Assembly: GCA_017165825.1 (NCBI GenBank)
Contig: CM029380.1
Coordinates: forward strand, 19,939,072 to 20,003,071
Origin: Hepsetus odoe
Taxonomy: Eukaryota; Chordata; Actinopteri; Characiformes; Hepsetidae
Direction: 5' to 3'
DNA: 64,000 bases
The notes beneath the pieces are model-generated. The model was not told the DNA's origin. It was given only the letters and a program-made list of their open reading frames with translations, and ran no database searches. Numbering within the stretch: position 1 is the stretch's first letter; every line of letters begins with the position of its first letter. The position numbers and the translations under genes were made by a program. Positions 54,113-64,000 of this stretch are shown here, piece by piece.

Positions 54113-57060
54113 GTGCCATCCCATAACATTAAACAGTTTAAAACATTACTATAAGGGGATAAAAGATCCCTTCAATGAGGTGTGAAGGTACATGACTCAA
54201 AACATCACTTTTGTTTACGATTTCAAGCAATAGGTTAATTATATTCAGGATTGCAAGACGTGACGTAATCAAAGATTTTATTTTAATGCAATACTTCTTA
54301 CAACTTCAGTGTCTCTTTTCTGTTCCTGGCTATGTTTTACCTTCATTCTTACCCCCCAAAAAACTTACTTACTCCAAATAAATAAAGAAGATTGTAACTA
54401 CCACCTGAAAGCACTATTAGCACATAGGTATGCAATTAGAGAGCAGATGGATTCTAGAGTAATTGTCTTTGTCCATGCAGCATCTTAGCTGCAGTGTGCT
54501 AAGTGGCCCCCTCAGCTGTCTGCTCCCCTCCCCAGGGTCCATTCGCTGACAGGCTGGCTGGTGAACCCAGGCTTTGCTGCCTCTCCACACCCACTGAGTG
54601 CTTAACAAGCGGCAGAAATTCTACCATGCTAAACTGTATCTAACTTTTTTTGGTCTGCGCTAATAGTCCTGGCGCTATTGATTTCTTGTCACAGTCCCTC
54701 AGCCAAGCGAAATACTAATGGCAATGGTCAATAAACGACATGGACTGAAAGTTCTCCTTCTCTCTTCCCCATTCCACTCACACTCTAAATATAGGCCGCT
54801 GTCCTTGCTCCAAGGCTGCAAGCAATGAATGCCACTCTTAGATCAAAAAGCCTCAGCCATCAGGAGCCCGAGCAAATTTGTCAGTGTAACTCAGAACTTT
54901 GTCATTTAAATGCATTTTGAAATGAGTTAACTCTTAACAAGTTACAGTTCAATTCATGAGTGCAATAGTACATAATTAAAGTGCATTTTCACAAAGTTCT
55001 ATCCAATTTAGTTCAGTTCCGGATGTCCCAGGCTCATCGTACCACCACCACTGAGAAAGTACAAGCTTCTCAAGAGGTACTTAGTGACACTGGTTTACAT
55101 GCTATCTCACAACTATAGTTTCAAGCTCATCACGTTTGGAAAAGATGACTAACTGCCCATTCAGTTAACTAACTAACTAACTAACTTACTAACAAACTAA
55201 CTAACAGATGGCCAGGCCAGCTAACAAAATGCTGTCTGATTGAGAGAGCAATGGCCATCCTACCCACCTAAAGAGAAAAAGACAAATTTTGCCGTCTCTG
55301 CTAAACAAATGCCTTTAGTATTGGCGCCGGGAATGGAACATGCAATCATAGAGCCACCAGTAGGGAGTCTTTGCATTATGTGTCTTAGATGCTTCTTCTA
55401 GGATTGACTGAGCTATTGATTTGTTTTATTGAAGTTCGATGCTACTTGCTTCCAATAAAGTAGATTTTGAAAACTGCTCCACCACCTGGTGTGAGTGAAA
55501 CGCTTTCTCTGCTTTTGGGTCTGCTCAAGAAAGCAAGAAATTCAAAAAGCACTTACACTATAATTCAGAAAAATCCAGACACGTCTTCTAAGGAATGACC
55601 TGGGCTCCAGGATGATGCACTTATTGCTGAAACGGGTGGCACACAATGGAAAACCATTGCCAATAAAACAGAATGCTTTTACAGTTTTACAAAAGCTAAG
55701 ACTCTACATGCTCACTGCCAGCTGTTGGCTAGAGGGGTAGAAAGCCTACACTGGGCTGTGGAGCAGAGGAACTACATTTACTGGAGTGGTGAAGGTCAAT
55801 TCACTACCTATGGAATGAGCTGGAGACGTGTTTGCTATCCATAACTAATCATCCATCACCATTACTTGACCTCAGTAATGCTCTGAGGCTGAAAAAGATA
55901 TTAAAGCCCTTATTAACATTCTTGATCTTAGCTGAGATCGCATCAGCCCAGCAGATACAAATGTACAGCCATGAATAAGTATACTGAAAAGAAAAAAAAA
56001 AAGCAAAGCAGAGGCCAAAAGTTAATATGCTGGAATTCTAAAAAGTCACGTTTGGTGTCCATCAATGTGTTGAAGGTTTGCCACTATGTAGAGCTCTCTG
56101 AATGTGCAGTGAGAAGTTTTATATTTTAAATAGTGCATTACCATCATACCACAATGCATCACGAAGTCGGGTGTGACCGATGTACCCTTCTGCAATCAAA
56201 GACCCTCATGCTTTTCCCTGAACTGGAAAATGGTAGACGGACAAAGGGACAGGACACAGCTCAAATGTAACCAATGTTTTCAAAATGATCTTTTCATGCT
56301 ATCCTCCAGTTTGCTTGAATCTTAGCCAATCACCAACATGGCTGATGTTTATTCGTGCTAAAGCAATGATATAATTAACGGTGTTGTGAAAATGTGCAAA
56401 AACGTTTTTGCATTTCACAGATAATCTCCTTATATTGTCTTTTCCACAGAACTCCCTGTATAGTGAGTAGGGAGTAGTGAATGAGGGAATGATTTAGGAC
56501 GCTGCACTGGGGTTACAAAGCTAATGTTACTTACAAGCATTCAAAACTGATGCTTCATTTACCAGCATCACCATTACCATCACAACCCAAACCTGATTTC
56601 CCCCCAGAAAGATCTCATTAGTAAAATCTGAACTTTGACTTTGGAAGAAGGCTGACAGTTTTGATTATTAGACATTATTTTGCATTTTACTTTATAGAGA
56701 ACAAGAGTATAGAGTGTGATAAAGCACACAGGAGTGTTACTGGAGATTAGAAAAGAGATTTCATTTCAGATTAAAGAAGATGTTTGATTTTGCTGGTTTT
56801 TCTGATGCTAATCGAAAGCCACAGGCATTGTCATGTATATTAACTATTTATTAGGCATGTTATAGCCTTAAGGTAAAGAAGTCCAAATGAAACACCAAGT
56901 GTGCTCTCAGTGTTAGTGGAAATGTAGGAAAATAGAAGCATTTTATTCTCTTTTAAGACGTGTTTTCGGTGCTGATGCTGCAATGGCGCACTGCCACCAT
57001 GTGATGTCGCTCCAAAGTAACAAAACATGAGCCTTCACCCCCCCCACTTTTTTTTTGTTT
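54113..57060. other. gene desert segment upstream of celf5
   Basis: No gene. An AACT tetranucleotide run lies at 55165-55205. The stretch 54420-55000 and much of 55300-56400 looks unique and could contain celf5 regulatory DNA. Confidence 0.45.
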
Positions 57061-57061
57061 G

Positions 57062-57062
<1 letters not shown>

Positions 57063-57101
<39 letters not shown>

Positions 57102-57183
57102 ATAGAAAGTGAGCCTGGGTTTCCAGCTGAGTGCTTGCGCTCCTTTCAGTGTGTGTGTGTGTGTGTGTGTGAGAGAGTGAGTG

Positions 57184-57225
<42 letters not shown>

Positions 57226-57226
57226 C
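57063..57226 (+). repeat. three (GT)n tracts and a (GC)n run in the celf5 5' region
   Basis: GT runs at 57063-57100, 57149-57171 and 57191-57217, then GCGCGCGC to 57226, all on the coding strand and ending 39-202 bp before the celf5 start. If transcribed they form UG-repeat RNA, the preferred ligand of CELF proteins. In-frame Met codons inside them (57181, 57191) belong to repeat-coded peptide. Confidence 0.9.
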
Positions 57227-57264
57227 TGTCATTATTACTATCCAGTCTGCTCCCCATGCTCAGA

Positions 57265-57610
57265 ATGGCCAGATTCGCTCAGACTGAGACAGGACGGCAG
57301 CAGCCTCCCCCCCAGCAGCCCCATCCCGCTCAGTGCAGCCTGCTGTCCGCCGGACCCGGGGCTCCTCTCCTCCCTCTCCCGCAGCAGCACCAGGGCGCCC
57401 AGACCCCACTCCCCAAACCCATGAACGGGTCAGAACCCATCTCCATTCACCCGGAGAACGGCACCATGAAAGACCAAGACGCCATAAAACTCTTTATCGG
57501 GCAGATACCGCGGAACCTGGAGGAGAAAGACCTGAAACCCCTGTTCGAACAGTTTGGGAAAATCCACGAACTGACAGTGTTAAAGGACCGATACACCGGC
57601 ATGCACAAAG
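57265..57610 (+). CDS. celf5: celf5 coding exon 1 (gene continues beyond the window)
   Basis: The first 115 codons of a CUGBP/Elav-like RNA-binding protein, acting in alternative splicing and mRNA control, mainly neuronal for CELF3-6. Residues 1-67 form a Pro/Gln-rich leader starting MARFAQTETGRQQ, and MKDQDAIKLFIGQIPRNLEE begins RRM1 at about 68. RNP2 is LFIGQI; the exon ends in RYTGMHKG, before the RNP1 block (GCAFLTY in the family) expected in exon 2. The donor GTACAG follows G of a Gly codon (phase 1), as in CELF genes. CELF5 is preferred over CELF4 or CELF6 because of the MAR-TE start (human MARLTESEARRQQ) and linkage to creb3l3, as on human 19p13.3. The start was chosen at the Met after the repeats. 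Exons 2 onward are not in the window. Confidence 0.93.
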
Positions 57611-58280
57611 GTACAGTCCCCCCGGCCAGCTGTTTACCAGACTACTGCTCAGTCCAGCTTGATGTCAGTGTGTTCTGTTTGATCTGAATTTAATTTCATG
57701 TATTTTTTTAAATGATTTTTTATTATATAATATTACATTGTTATTATTTTATTTATATTATTTTTTTCATTTTGTTATGTCATTGTTTTCATTTTATTAT
57801 ATATATATATATAATATATATATATGATTTTTGTTATCATTTTTTGATTCCATCAGAACATTTACAGTCATCGAGGGTTTGACAGTTCAGCTGTTACTAC
57901 ACATTACAGCCACTCTGTTATTCACCTGCTCAGTCATTCGCCATAAAATTAGTGCACATTTCTGCCTGATTAAACCTGATCTTCTGTCAGTGTTGTTTTT
58001 GATGTTTCAGCCTCGTTTTAATTGAGTTCATGTGGAATAGTGTGCTGTCGGAGGAACACAAAGGCTCCAAATCCCTTTCTGTGCCTTTCCAGCGCAGTTC
58101 TTTCTCTGTAACTGGGACAAAGATGCTTTAGAAGAGATGTATTTTTTAAGACTCTTTAGCGATGAGGGAAGCATCATTTATTCATCCCACTTTATCCTGC
58201 AGCTGCCCAGATGTGGGTAATACACTGGTTTGGAAGGTGAAGGTTTTTTTTTTTACTCCAACCTCTATTCCGGAAAACCC
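57611..58280 (+). other. celf5 intron 1, proximal part
   Basis: AT-rich, with an ATTT/ATTATTT region and a TA run at about 57799-57826. No exon recognised. Confidence 0.6.
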
Positions 58281-58298
58281 CACCCCCCTGCCACTGGG

Positions 58299-58431
58299 AT
58301 TGGTTGGCAGCGGCGCGTATCCCGCGCTCCGATTGGTTGATAGTACTTACTCACGACAGGTCCGACGTTCACTAGCCAATCAGAGCGCACAGGAGGCGGG
58401 GCCTTTCCCAGAATACAGGTAGGGATAAAAT
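58299..58431 (+). promoter_or_regulatory. CCAAT/GC-box/TATA-like cluster in celf5 intron 1
   Basis: Inverted CCAAT (ATTGG) at 58299-58303 and 58332-58336, CCAAT at 58376-58380, a GC box GGAGGCGGGGCC at 58392-58403 and GATAAAAT at 58424-58431, in sequence much richer in CpG than its surroundings. This is the layout of an NF-Y/Sp1-driven promoter. It could be an alternative celf5 promoter or drive an unannotated transcript. Confidence 0.5.
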
Positions 58432-58439
58432 ACAGCTGT

Positions 58440-61256
58440 GTTGTTTTGCTGGTTGAGCCCAGAGTCTCACGTAGAGACTGAAACTGAAGGGGTTATTAGA
58501 AAAAGTAACTGAGATGTAATCCAAGGCATAAAAGCATTTCATATGAAATGTTCTTAAGTTAGGCAACATGTATTTGCAGAAGTCGTGAAAGGAATCAGAG
58601 CTAGTGATGCCAGCAGTAGTAAATATGAACCAATTAAAAAATCTAAAATGATCAGTGATCCTACATGTGCCCTCTGAGTTGAGATTTTTGGATGTAATGC
58701 TGCTGATGGTGAGACAGTGGTAAATTAAAAAAAAAAAAAAAAAGTTCTTTCAGGACTTTTTTGCTCTACATTGTATTACACATCCCTCTGCTCACTGTGC
58801 TTTAGGCCAAATCTGTATGGCAGTGAGACTGAAAACCAGCATCAGGTGGTGTATTCGTAACCTTTTCTCTGATGTAGCTTTTGTGATGCATTTATCTTAA
58901 AAATTCTGCACGTAAAGAGCATTTCATGTTTATTCCAAGCACATTTTTAAAAAATCAGAAAATGTACTGCACTTTAATATTTAATTTATATTTTCCATTA
59001 TATCTTTAAACAGTTGTCAATCTTTTCTTTTTTAATTTTGACTCTCTCTATCATTTCACATTCACAGTGTCCTTAAGGGATTAAACCACTGCTAATAAAC
59101 TTAAAGCACATTGATTCCCTTTATGTTTTCTAAACAACTCTACACTTTAAAATCTACGTGCATTAATGCTGTCTTGCTTTGACAGCATCCTAATTAAAAT
59201 GAAGTGCTTTTACCATTGTTAGTGCGCAGGGTTAGAGGGAACTAACTTGCAGGCCAAAGGTGACGGCCTTGTTACGTGACCCATAAGCTGCTGTGAAAGC
59301 CTACAGTCCACAGTGGGCTGAGTGTTCTGATGAAATAAGAAGCTTTAGAGTCAATGAACATCCACATTTCACCCTTTAAGTAAAGCTAGTTTCTTCTTTT
59401 CAGCTGTGAATCAATTCACAGCTGCTTTGCTATTAGGTTGCAAAAGCTTACAGAAGCCTAATCCTGTTCACAGCACTCTTTCGCAGCCCATTTAATAGTC
59501 AAATCTGTCCAAATACAAGAGGCGAGCAAAGACAGCTCATTTATATGAGCATTTTGGGCCCTGTCTATACATACATGCCTAAAAGAAAACATTTCTGATT
59601 GCATACAGCACAAGCTTTAAACCTTTTATTTTGCCGTTGGGTTGAGCTTTAAGGGGATCTGCTCACTAAGGGGATCAAATGTAGAGGACACGTTTCGGAA
59701 GAAGAACGCATCTCGGCACCAACTCAGTCTGCTAATTCATGCAGGAAAACATGGAATTAGTTTGTTAGCGTGATAATAAGGCATGACCATAATGACTCGA
59801 CTGAAGAGGATTAGTGACTGTAGTTATTGTCTGAGGCCTCAGTCCCATGGTTCGGCTGCTGTGTCCCTTTACACAGTCTGCTTTTCCCAATTAAAATGTG
59901 CTCTGGTCTGGTTACTTTGCAGTATTTAATGTGACTAATACTGTTCAATGCCAACCCTTGGGCAATTATTGTCCCTCGATTGGCATTAATGGTTAGCATT
60001 CATCCCCACGATATTTCAGGATTGATCAGGCAATGTGTAATACTCCCATAGCACTTAATTAAAGTGTGTATATTGAATATTTATCCAACCGTTATGTGAA
60101 TACGTGAGTTTTCATTTTAACAGATTGAAAATGCTAATAAAATGCTTTTCTTTTTTTTTTTTTAAGTTCAGGGATTTTACTGCATGCATCCTCTGTTGCA
60201 AAAACAGTGATATGACATTACAGGTGGTCTTTAGAAAAGCAGGGTGGGATAGCACTGTGTACACGGTCCGTAATGAGATGCAGGACAACCGACATTATGA
60301 ACACTCATATCTGCTGGAGTGGAATATTAGCATTAAGCTAATGTCATGGGGATCGTGGTGTTAATGTCTTGATAACTGGTGCAGGAATATTCCTGGAAAG
60401 CTCTTCATTACAAATCAAATAAATGATCTAATAAAATGCTGGCTTTATTTTTTTAACCTCTCAATGGTGCCAAGCCTCTACGGTGGATTGCATATGCAGA
60501 ATTACTGAGCTTGAAGCTTGGCTACAGGTAGCTTGTATGCCTATGAACACGGTTATTGTAGAAAATGGCCTTGGTTGCTCATGTGTTACTACAGTTCGAT
60601 GCTCTCTTGCATTAGCTAATTTGTTTCATGACATTGCTGTACATACAATTTCCTAAAAGGAACCAAATTAAAGTTCAAAGCTATGTGTTATTGTTCAGCT
60701 TACCAGCTTTAGAGTGGTCCCTTGCTATATGATTTTATGTTGATTTTGCTGGCCATTGCTCTCATTTCAGGAGTGGCATTGGCTTGATTTATCTAGATCA
60801 GACATTTCCAGATAAAAATATAATTGCAGTCATAGCAGTTGTTTTCAGAAATGGTGACTTTAATGTTATAATGTTAATATATAATCTTCTAAACTTTATG
60901 ATGCTCATTGGACTGTGCTTGTACCAGCTTGGGCAGCCTACCATAATAATAGCACCCACTGATGGTAAAGGTCAAAAGAACTTGTAACTGTGATGTGATA
61001 AATGTAAATGCAAATGTAAGTATGATGTCTTACATTGATAGCACATCTGATGTGCAGTGAGATTGTTCTAACATGGCTGTTAAGTTTGAATGTGCTCAGA
61101 TATTTGGGGCACGTCTATATAAAATATTGACTACGTTTGGATTTTCCCATTATGACACTCTCAGATCACAGCCTTTGGATCTCAGTAAAGACCATTATGG
61201 TGTAGCTTTGGTACAGTTGGACACCAGGTGAAAACACCCTCAGAAAAAAAGGCATC
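58440..61256 (+). other. celf5 intron 1, repeat-poor
   Basis: No coding exon recognised. It includes the palindrome at 59401-59424. From about 59090 to 60430 there are no recognisable repeats and several ATTA/TAAT motifs, as in vertebrate intronic enhancers. Confidence 0.45.
59401..59424. repeat. 24-bp perfect palindrome with E-boxes at both ends
   Basis: Arm CAGCTGTGAAT, two-base centre CA, arm ATTCACAGCTG. Each end is a CAGCTG E-box. Confidence 0.9.
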
Positions 61257-62010
61257 AAGTCAATTCTGTTTTATTAATATAGCGCTTTCTACAACTCTTG
61301 TCACAAAGCAGCTTTACAGAATCTGGGCCTGAGCTCTGAGTAAGGAAGCAGAGGGCAGCAGCGGCAAAACTCCATAAAACTGGAGGAAGAATCCTTGGGT
61401 GGAACCAAGATTCAAAAGGAGAACCATCCTCCTCTGGTCAACACCAAATAATAAAGAAGGAAAAGAAAGAGAAAGTGCATTTTATAAATTCATTAATATA
61501 AATTCATTACTGATGAGTTCCAGTGAAGTATGAGTTACTATAAAAGACTCCATCAGGGTCTGTAACTGGGAGTTCAGTAAACTAATAGTGGTGGTTCTGT
61601 TTGAGTGGGTGGAGCGTTTGTTAATCTTAGTAGCAGCTCATGCAGAGGATCCATTCTGATGTAGCTGATCTGGAGTTGATTTAGCTGATGATAAAGATAT
61701 ATAGATGATATAGCTGATGTGCGGAGAAGAATCTGATGATGGTCGGTTCAATCAAGAAGACAGTTGACTAGCTAGCAGTTGATTAGCTGATCTGGAGTTA
61801 AGTAGGCCCTCAGAATAATTGGTGGGATTGGCTGGGAGACATTTTCTTTCAGGAAATGCTTAAACTGCCCACGGTACAGGTGGGGGACAATCGTCCATCA
61901 AGTGCAGTAGTGGAAAGTCATGGGCAGTAGCTGGAAGACTATTTCAGAGGTGGGGGGGCTTTGAACGAAAATGCTCTTCCCCCTGTTGTTGTTGTTTTCA
62001 ACAGTCTAAG
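61257..62010 (+). repeat. common teleost interspersed repeat (750 bp)
   Basis: It begins AGTCAATTCTGTTTTATTAA then TATAGCGCTTTCTACAAC, contains GTCACAAAGCAGCTTTACAG, GGTGGAACCAAGATTCAAAA and CCATCCTCCTCTGGTCAAC, and ends with TTCAGAGGTGGGG and AATGCTCTTCCCCCTG. These landmarks belong to an abundant fish repeat whose class I cannot name with certainty. A tail fragment of it sits inside the foldback element near 19050. Confidence 0.65.
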
Positions 62011-64000
62011 CGATGTGCCAACACTGACTTTAAATGAATTGCCACACTTGCAGCTAAAATTCTTACTAGATTATTTACTGTTTTATGGCCAAAGATAAAA
62101 AAATGACAAATTGCTCCAGGCCAAAAGTGCCTGCATGTTTAATGTGTTTTTTATTGGACAACACATCATCACCGTTGTCCACATCGATATAAGGGCCAGT
62201 GCAAAATCCTCAAATGCATATAAATGTCTTTTGGAAATTAAAATTAAGATACACAAATAAGATATTTTTGGACAGCAATGATGTAATTCTTCATACAGAA
62301 GGACCTACCTCTTGGGCACCAACCAGAATGCACAATGAAACATTTACTTGCTGTCCTATTTATTTGATTGACTTGAATGAAGAAGACATAGACCAAAGCA
62401 GCCACAGCAACCAGAGGTGTGTATTATGTAACAGGGGCTCCATCTTAAAAAATGCAGCACTTCAGTGGCTCTCCTGACAGTAGCCATGGGCCCTAGCCCT
62501 GTGTTCCTCTGTGGTCAGTCACTGATCTTTGTAGTAGGCAGTGATTTTTTCATGTGAACAGTGCAATGACGTCTTGTTAGCTTCTTTTCATGTGGTCTTA
62601 CTTTTGTAGCAAGGCATTTACATTTTGATTGCCATTCGTGAATGCGATGCCCAAAAAACTTCTCCTTGCTTTATGGTATTTGCTAAAATGTGTGGATATT
62701 TTGAACAGGAATGAAAAAATACTCATTGAATTAGTAACACCTTGGTAAATGAAATCATGTGGTGGGTGAATGACTCTGGTTATTGTGTTTGATATCTAGC
62801 CAGCTTAGCATATATTACAGAGCTACTCTTTGCTCAATGCACTTTGTGTTAACAGAGATTTTTATCACATGTATATAGCAAATAAATGATTCCTGCATGT
62901 AAAATTTGTTCATGTTGTTGCTCAAGGATTAAAAACTATCATTGCATATCAACAACTGTGCTCATTTTGCTCTGATCATTTCGACTGACATCATTTTTTT
63001 ATTGCTGTCAGCAGATCACTGCCGACATGCTTAGGATTGTCATGGCAACTAAACTAGGCTGCAATGATGTGGCATCAAGAGAGGTATGGAAGAATATGCC
63101 TAAGACCAGAAACTGCTGTACCCTGCATTTAAGTGACTTATTTTGGTCTTGAATCGTTCTATAGGAGGTGAACAGACACAGGCCTATCGCTGTACCCCCA
63201 TGCTTTTGTTAGTGCACTGTTGAGAGGTAATGAGAGCGGAGAAAATGACAAAAGGAAAAAGGAATGAGGTGAACGGGGAAGAGATTAAAAGAAAGGAACA
63301 AGGTTGGCTGTTTGCGAATTGCTGACCAATTTAAATGCTGTTGGTTTTTTTTTTTTTGAGCTCCATCAGCCAGAGATGCATTTCTAAGAGGAAAATAAAT
63401 TGACAACGCCTAAGAGATTTTGCTGCAGCACTCTGTGATAATCGCTTGCAATTCTGAGCTGATTCATAAGAAGTCTTGCGAGAGAAAGCCTTTGATGAAG
63501 AGAGACACATACATGGCATGTGAAGTCCATAGAGGTGTTCTTGAGATTTGGTGAAAAAAGTCAGATTCATAGATTCAGACTTGTCTGAGCCCTCATGATT
63601 TCCATGGGTAACAGCAGAGGAAAGGACCGTAATATTGATTGGCCTTTCGCTTGGACCCCAGTATGGTGTCATGGTGTGTCAGTCAGGGAACGGTGACAAA
63701 TGTAACACTCTCTCTCGCTCTCACTCTCTGTTGTGCTCTCTTCAGACCGGACAGGAGAGAAATGAAAGGCAGACAAGAGGCTAAGCACAATAGATGAACA
63801 GACAGAGAGATGGAGTGATTGTCAGAGCGAGAGAAAACAAATGGTGGCTTTAATCGGAAGGTACCCGACTCTTAGCTGCAGATTCAGAGGCAGATCTGCT
63901 CTGACAGAGGAGGAGGAGGAGGAGGAGGAGGAGGAGGAGGAGAGGAAACAAAGGGATTTAAAATGAAGGAGAGGTGCAGGGTTGGCTGGGTGGAGTAGGG
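62011..64000 (+). other. celf5 intron 1, distal part
   Basis: No exon recognised. A T run at about 63343-63357 and a purine-rich end (63740-63960) including a GGA trinucleotide repeat. The expected second exon of celf5 (beginning with codons for the RNP1 block) is not present. Confidence 0.5.
63907..63942. repeat. (GGA)n trinucleotide repeat
   Basis: About 12 AGG units in a purine-rich context. Confidence 0.95.

Noticed and set aside
57027..57264. Starts upstream of celf5 ATG within GT repeats
   Set aside because: They encode Cys-Val repeats only; the conserved MAR-TE start is at 57265.
63740..63960. Possible alternative celf5 5' exon after TCTTCAG at about 63744
   Set aside because: No coding frame consistent with CELF RRM1 continuation, and the purine-rich repeat explains the composition.
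1..64000. CRISPR arrays, operons, phage or bacterial systems
   Set aside because: Tandem repeats here are microsatellites without unique spacers, and the DNA is clearly vertebrate.

Overview
The window is vertebrate nuclear DNA from a ray-finned fish, probably an otophysan teleost (characin, catfish or relative). The evidence is long AT-rich non-coding stretches, intron-split genes with GT/AG junctions, many CA/GT microsatellites, and many fish-type repeats: tRNA-derived SINEs, Tc1/mariner relics, LTR solo copies and a LINE. The species assignment is an inference from repeat texture. No bacterial, CRISPR or operon features are present.

Three protein-coding genes are supported, all on the + strand. 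(1) creb3l3, 2553-12341, ten coding exons. Every junction has consensus splice dinucleotides and matching phase, giving a 436-residue ER/Golgi-anchored bZIP factor of the CREB-H type. A poly(A) signal lies at 12872. (2) An intronless relaxin-3 receptor-family GPCR (rxfp3/rxfp4 type), 20323-21534, with a TATA box at 20149, a short upstream ORF at 20243 and a poly(A) signal at 22251. (3) The first coding exon of celf5, 57265-57610, encoding a Pro/Gln-rich leader and most of RRM1. The rest of celf5 lies beyond the right edge, so 57611-64000 is the start of its first intron.

Between the receptor and celf5 is about 35.7 kb without a supportable gene. It holds about a dozen SINE copies, one of two related solo LTRs with perfect 5-bp target duplications (the other is in creb3l3 intron 9), a degenerate LINE with antisense fragments of the same family nearby, a Tc1 relic, a short telomere-type repeat flanked by a duplication, and repeat-free stretches that could carry regulatory elements. 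The genes do not form a pathway. creb3l3 (hepatic and intestinal lipid and stress transcription), the peptide receptor and celf5 (neuronal RNA processing) are simply neighbours. Human CREB3L3 and CELF5 are both on 19p13.3, so part of the linkage is ancestral.

The most interesting non-coding signals are a CCAAT/GC-box/TATA-like cluster in celf5 intron 1 (58299-58431), UG-repeat tracts ending 48 nt before the celf5 start codon, a perfect palindrome with two E-boxes (59401-59424), paired hairpins in the gene desert (43248-43312), and an intron-containing 5' part of a tRNA-Tyr gene abutting a SINE (41237-41295). I found no convincing new multi-gene system.
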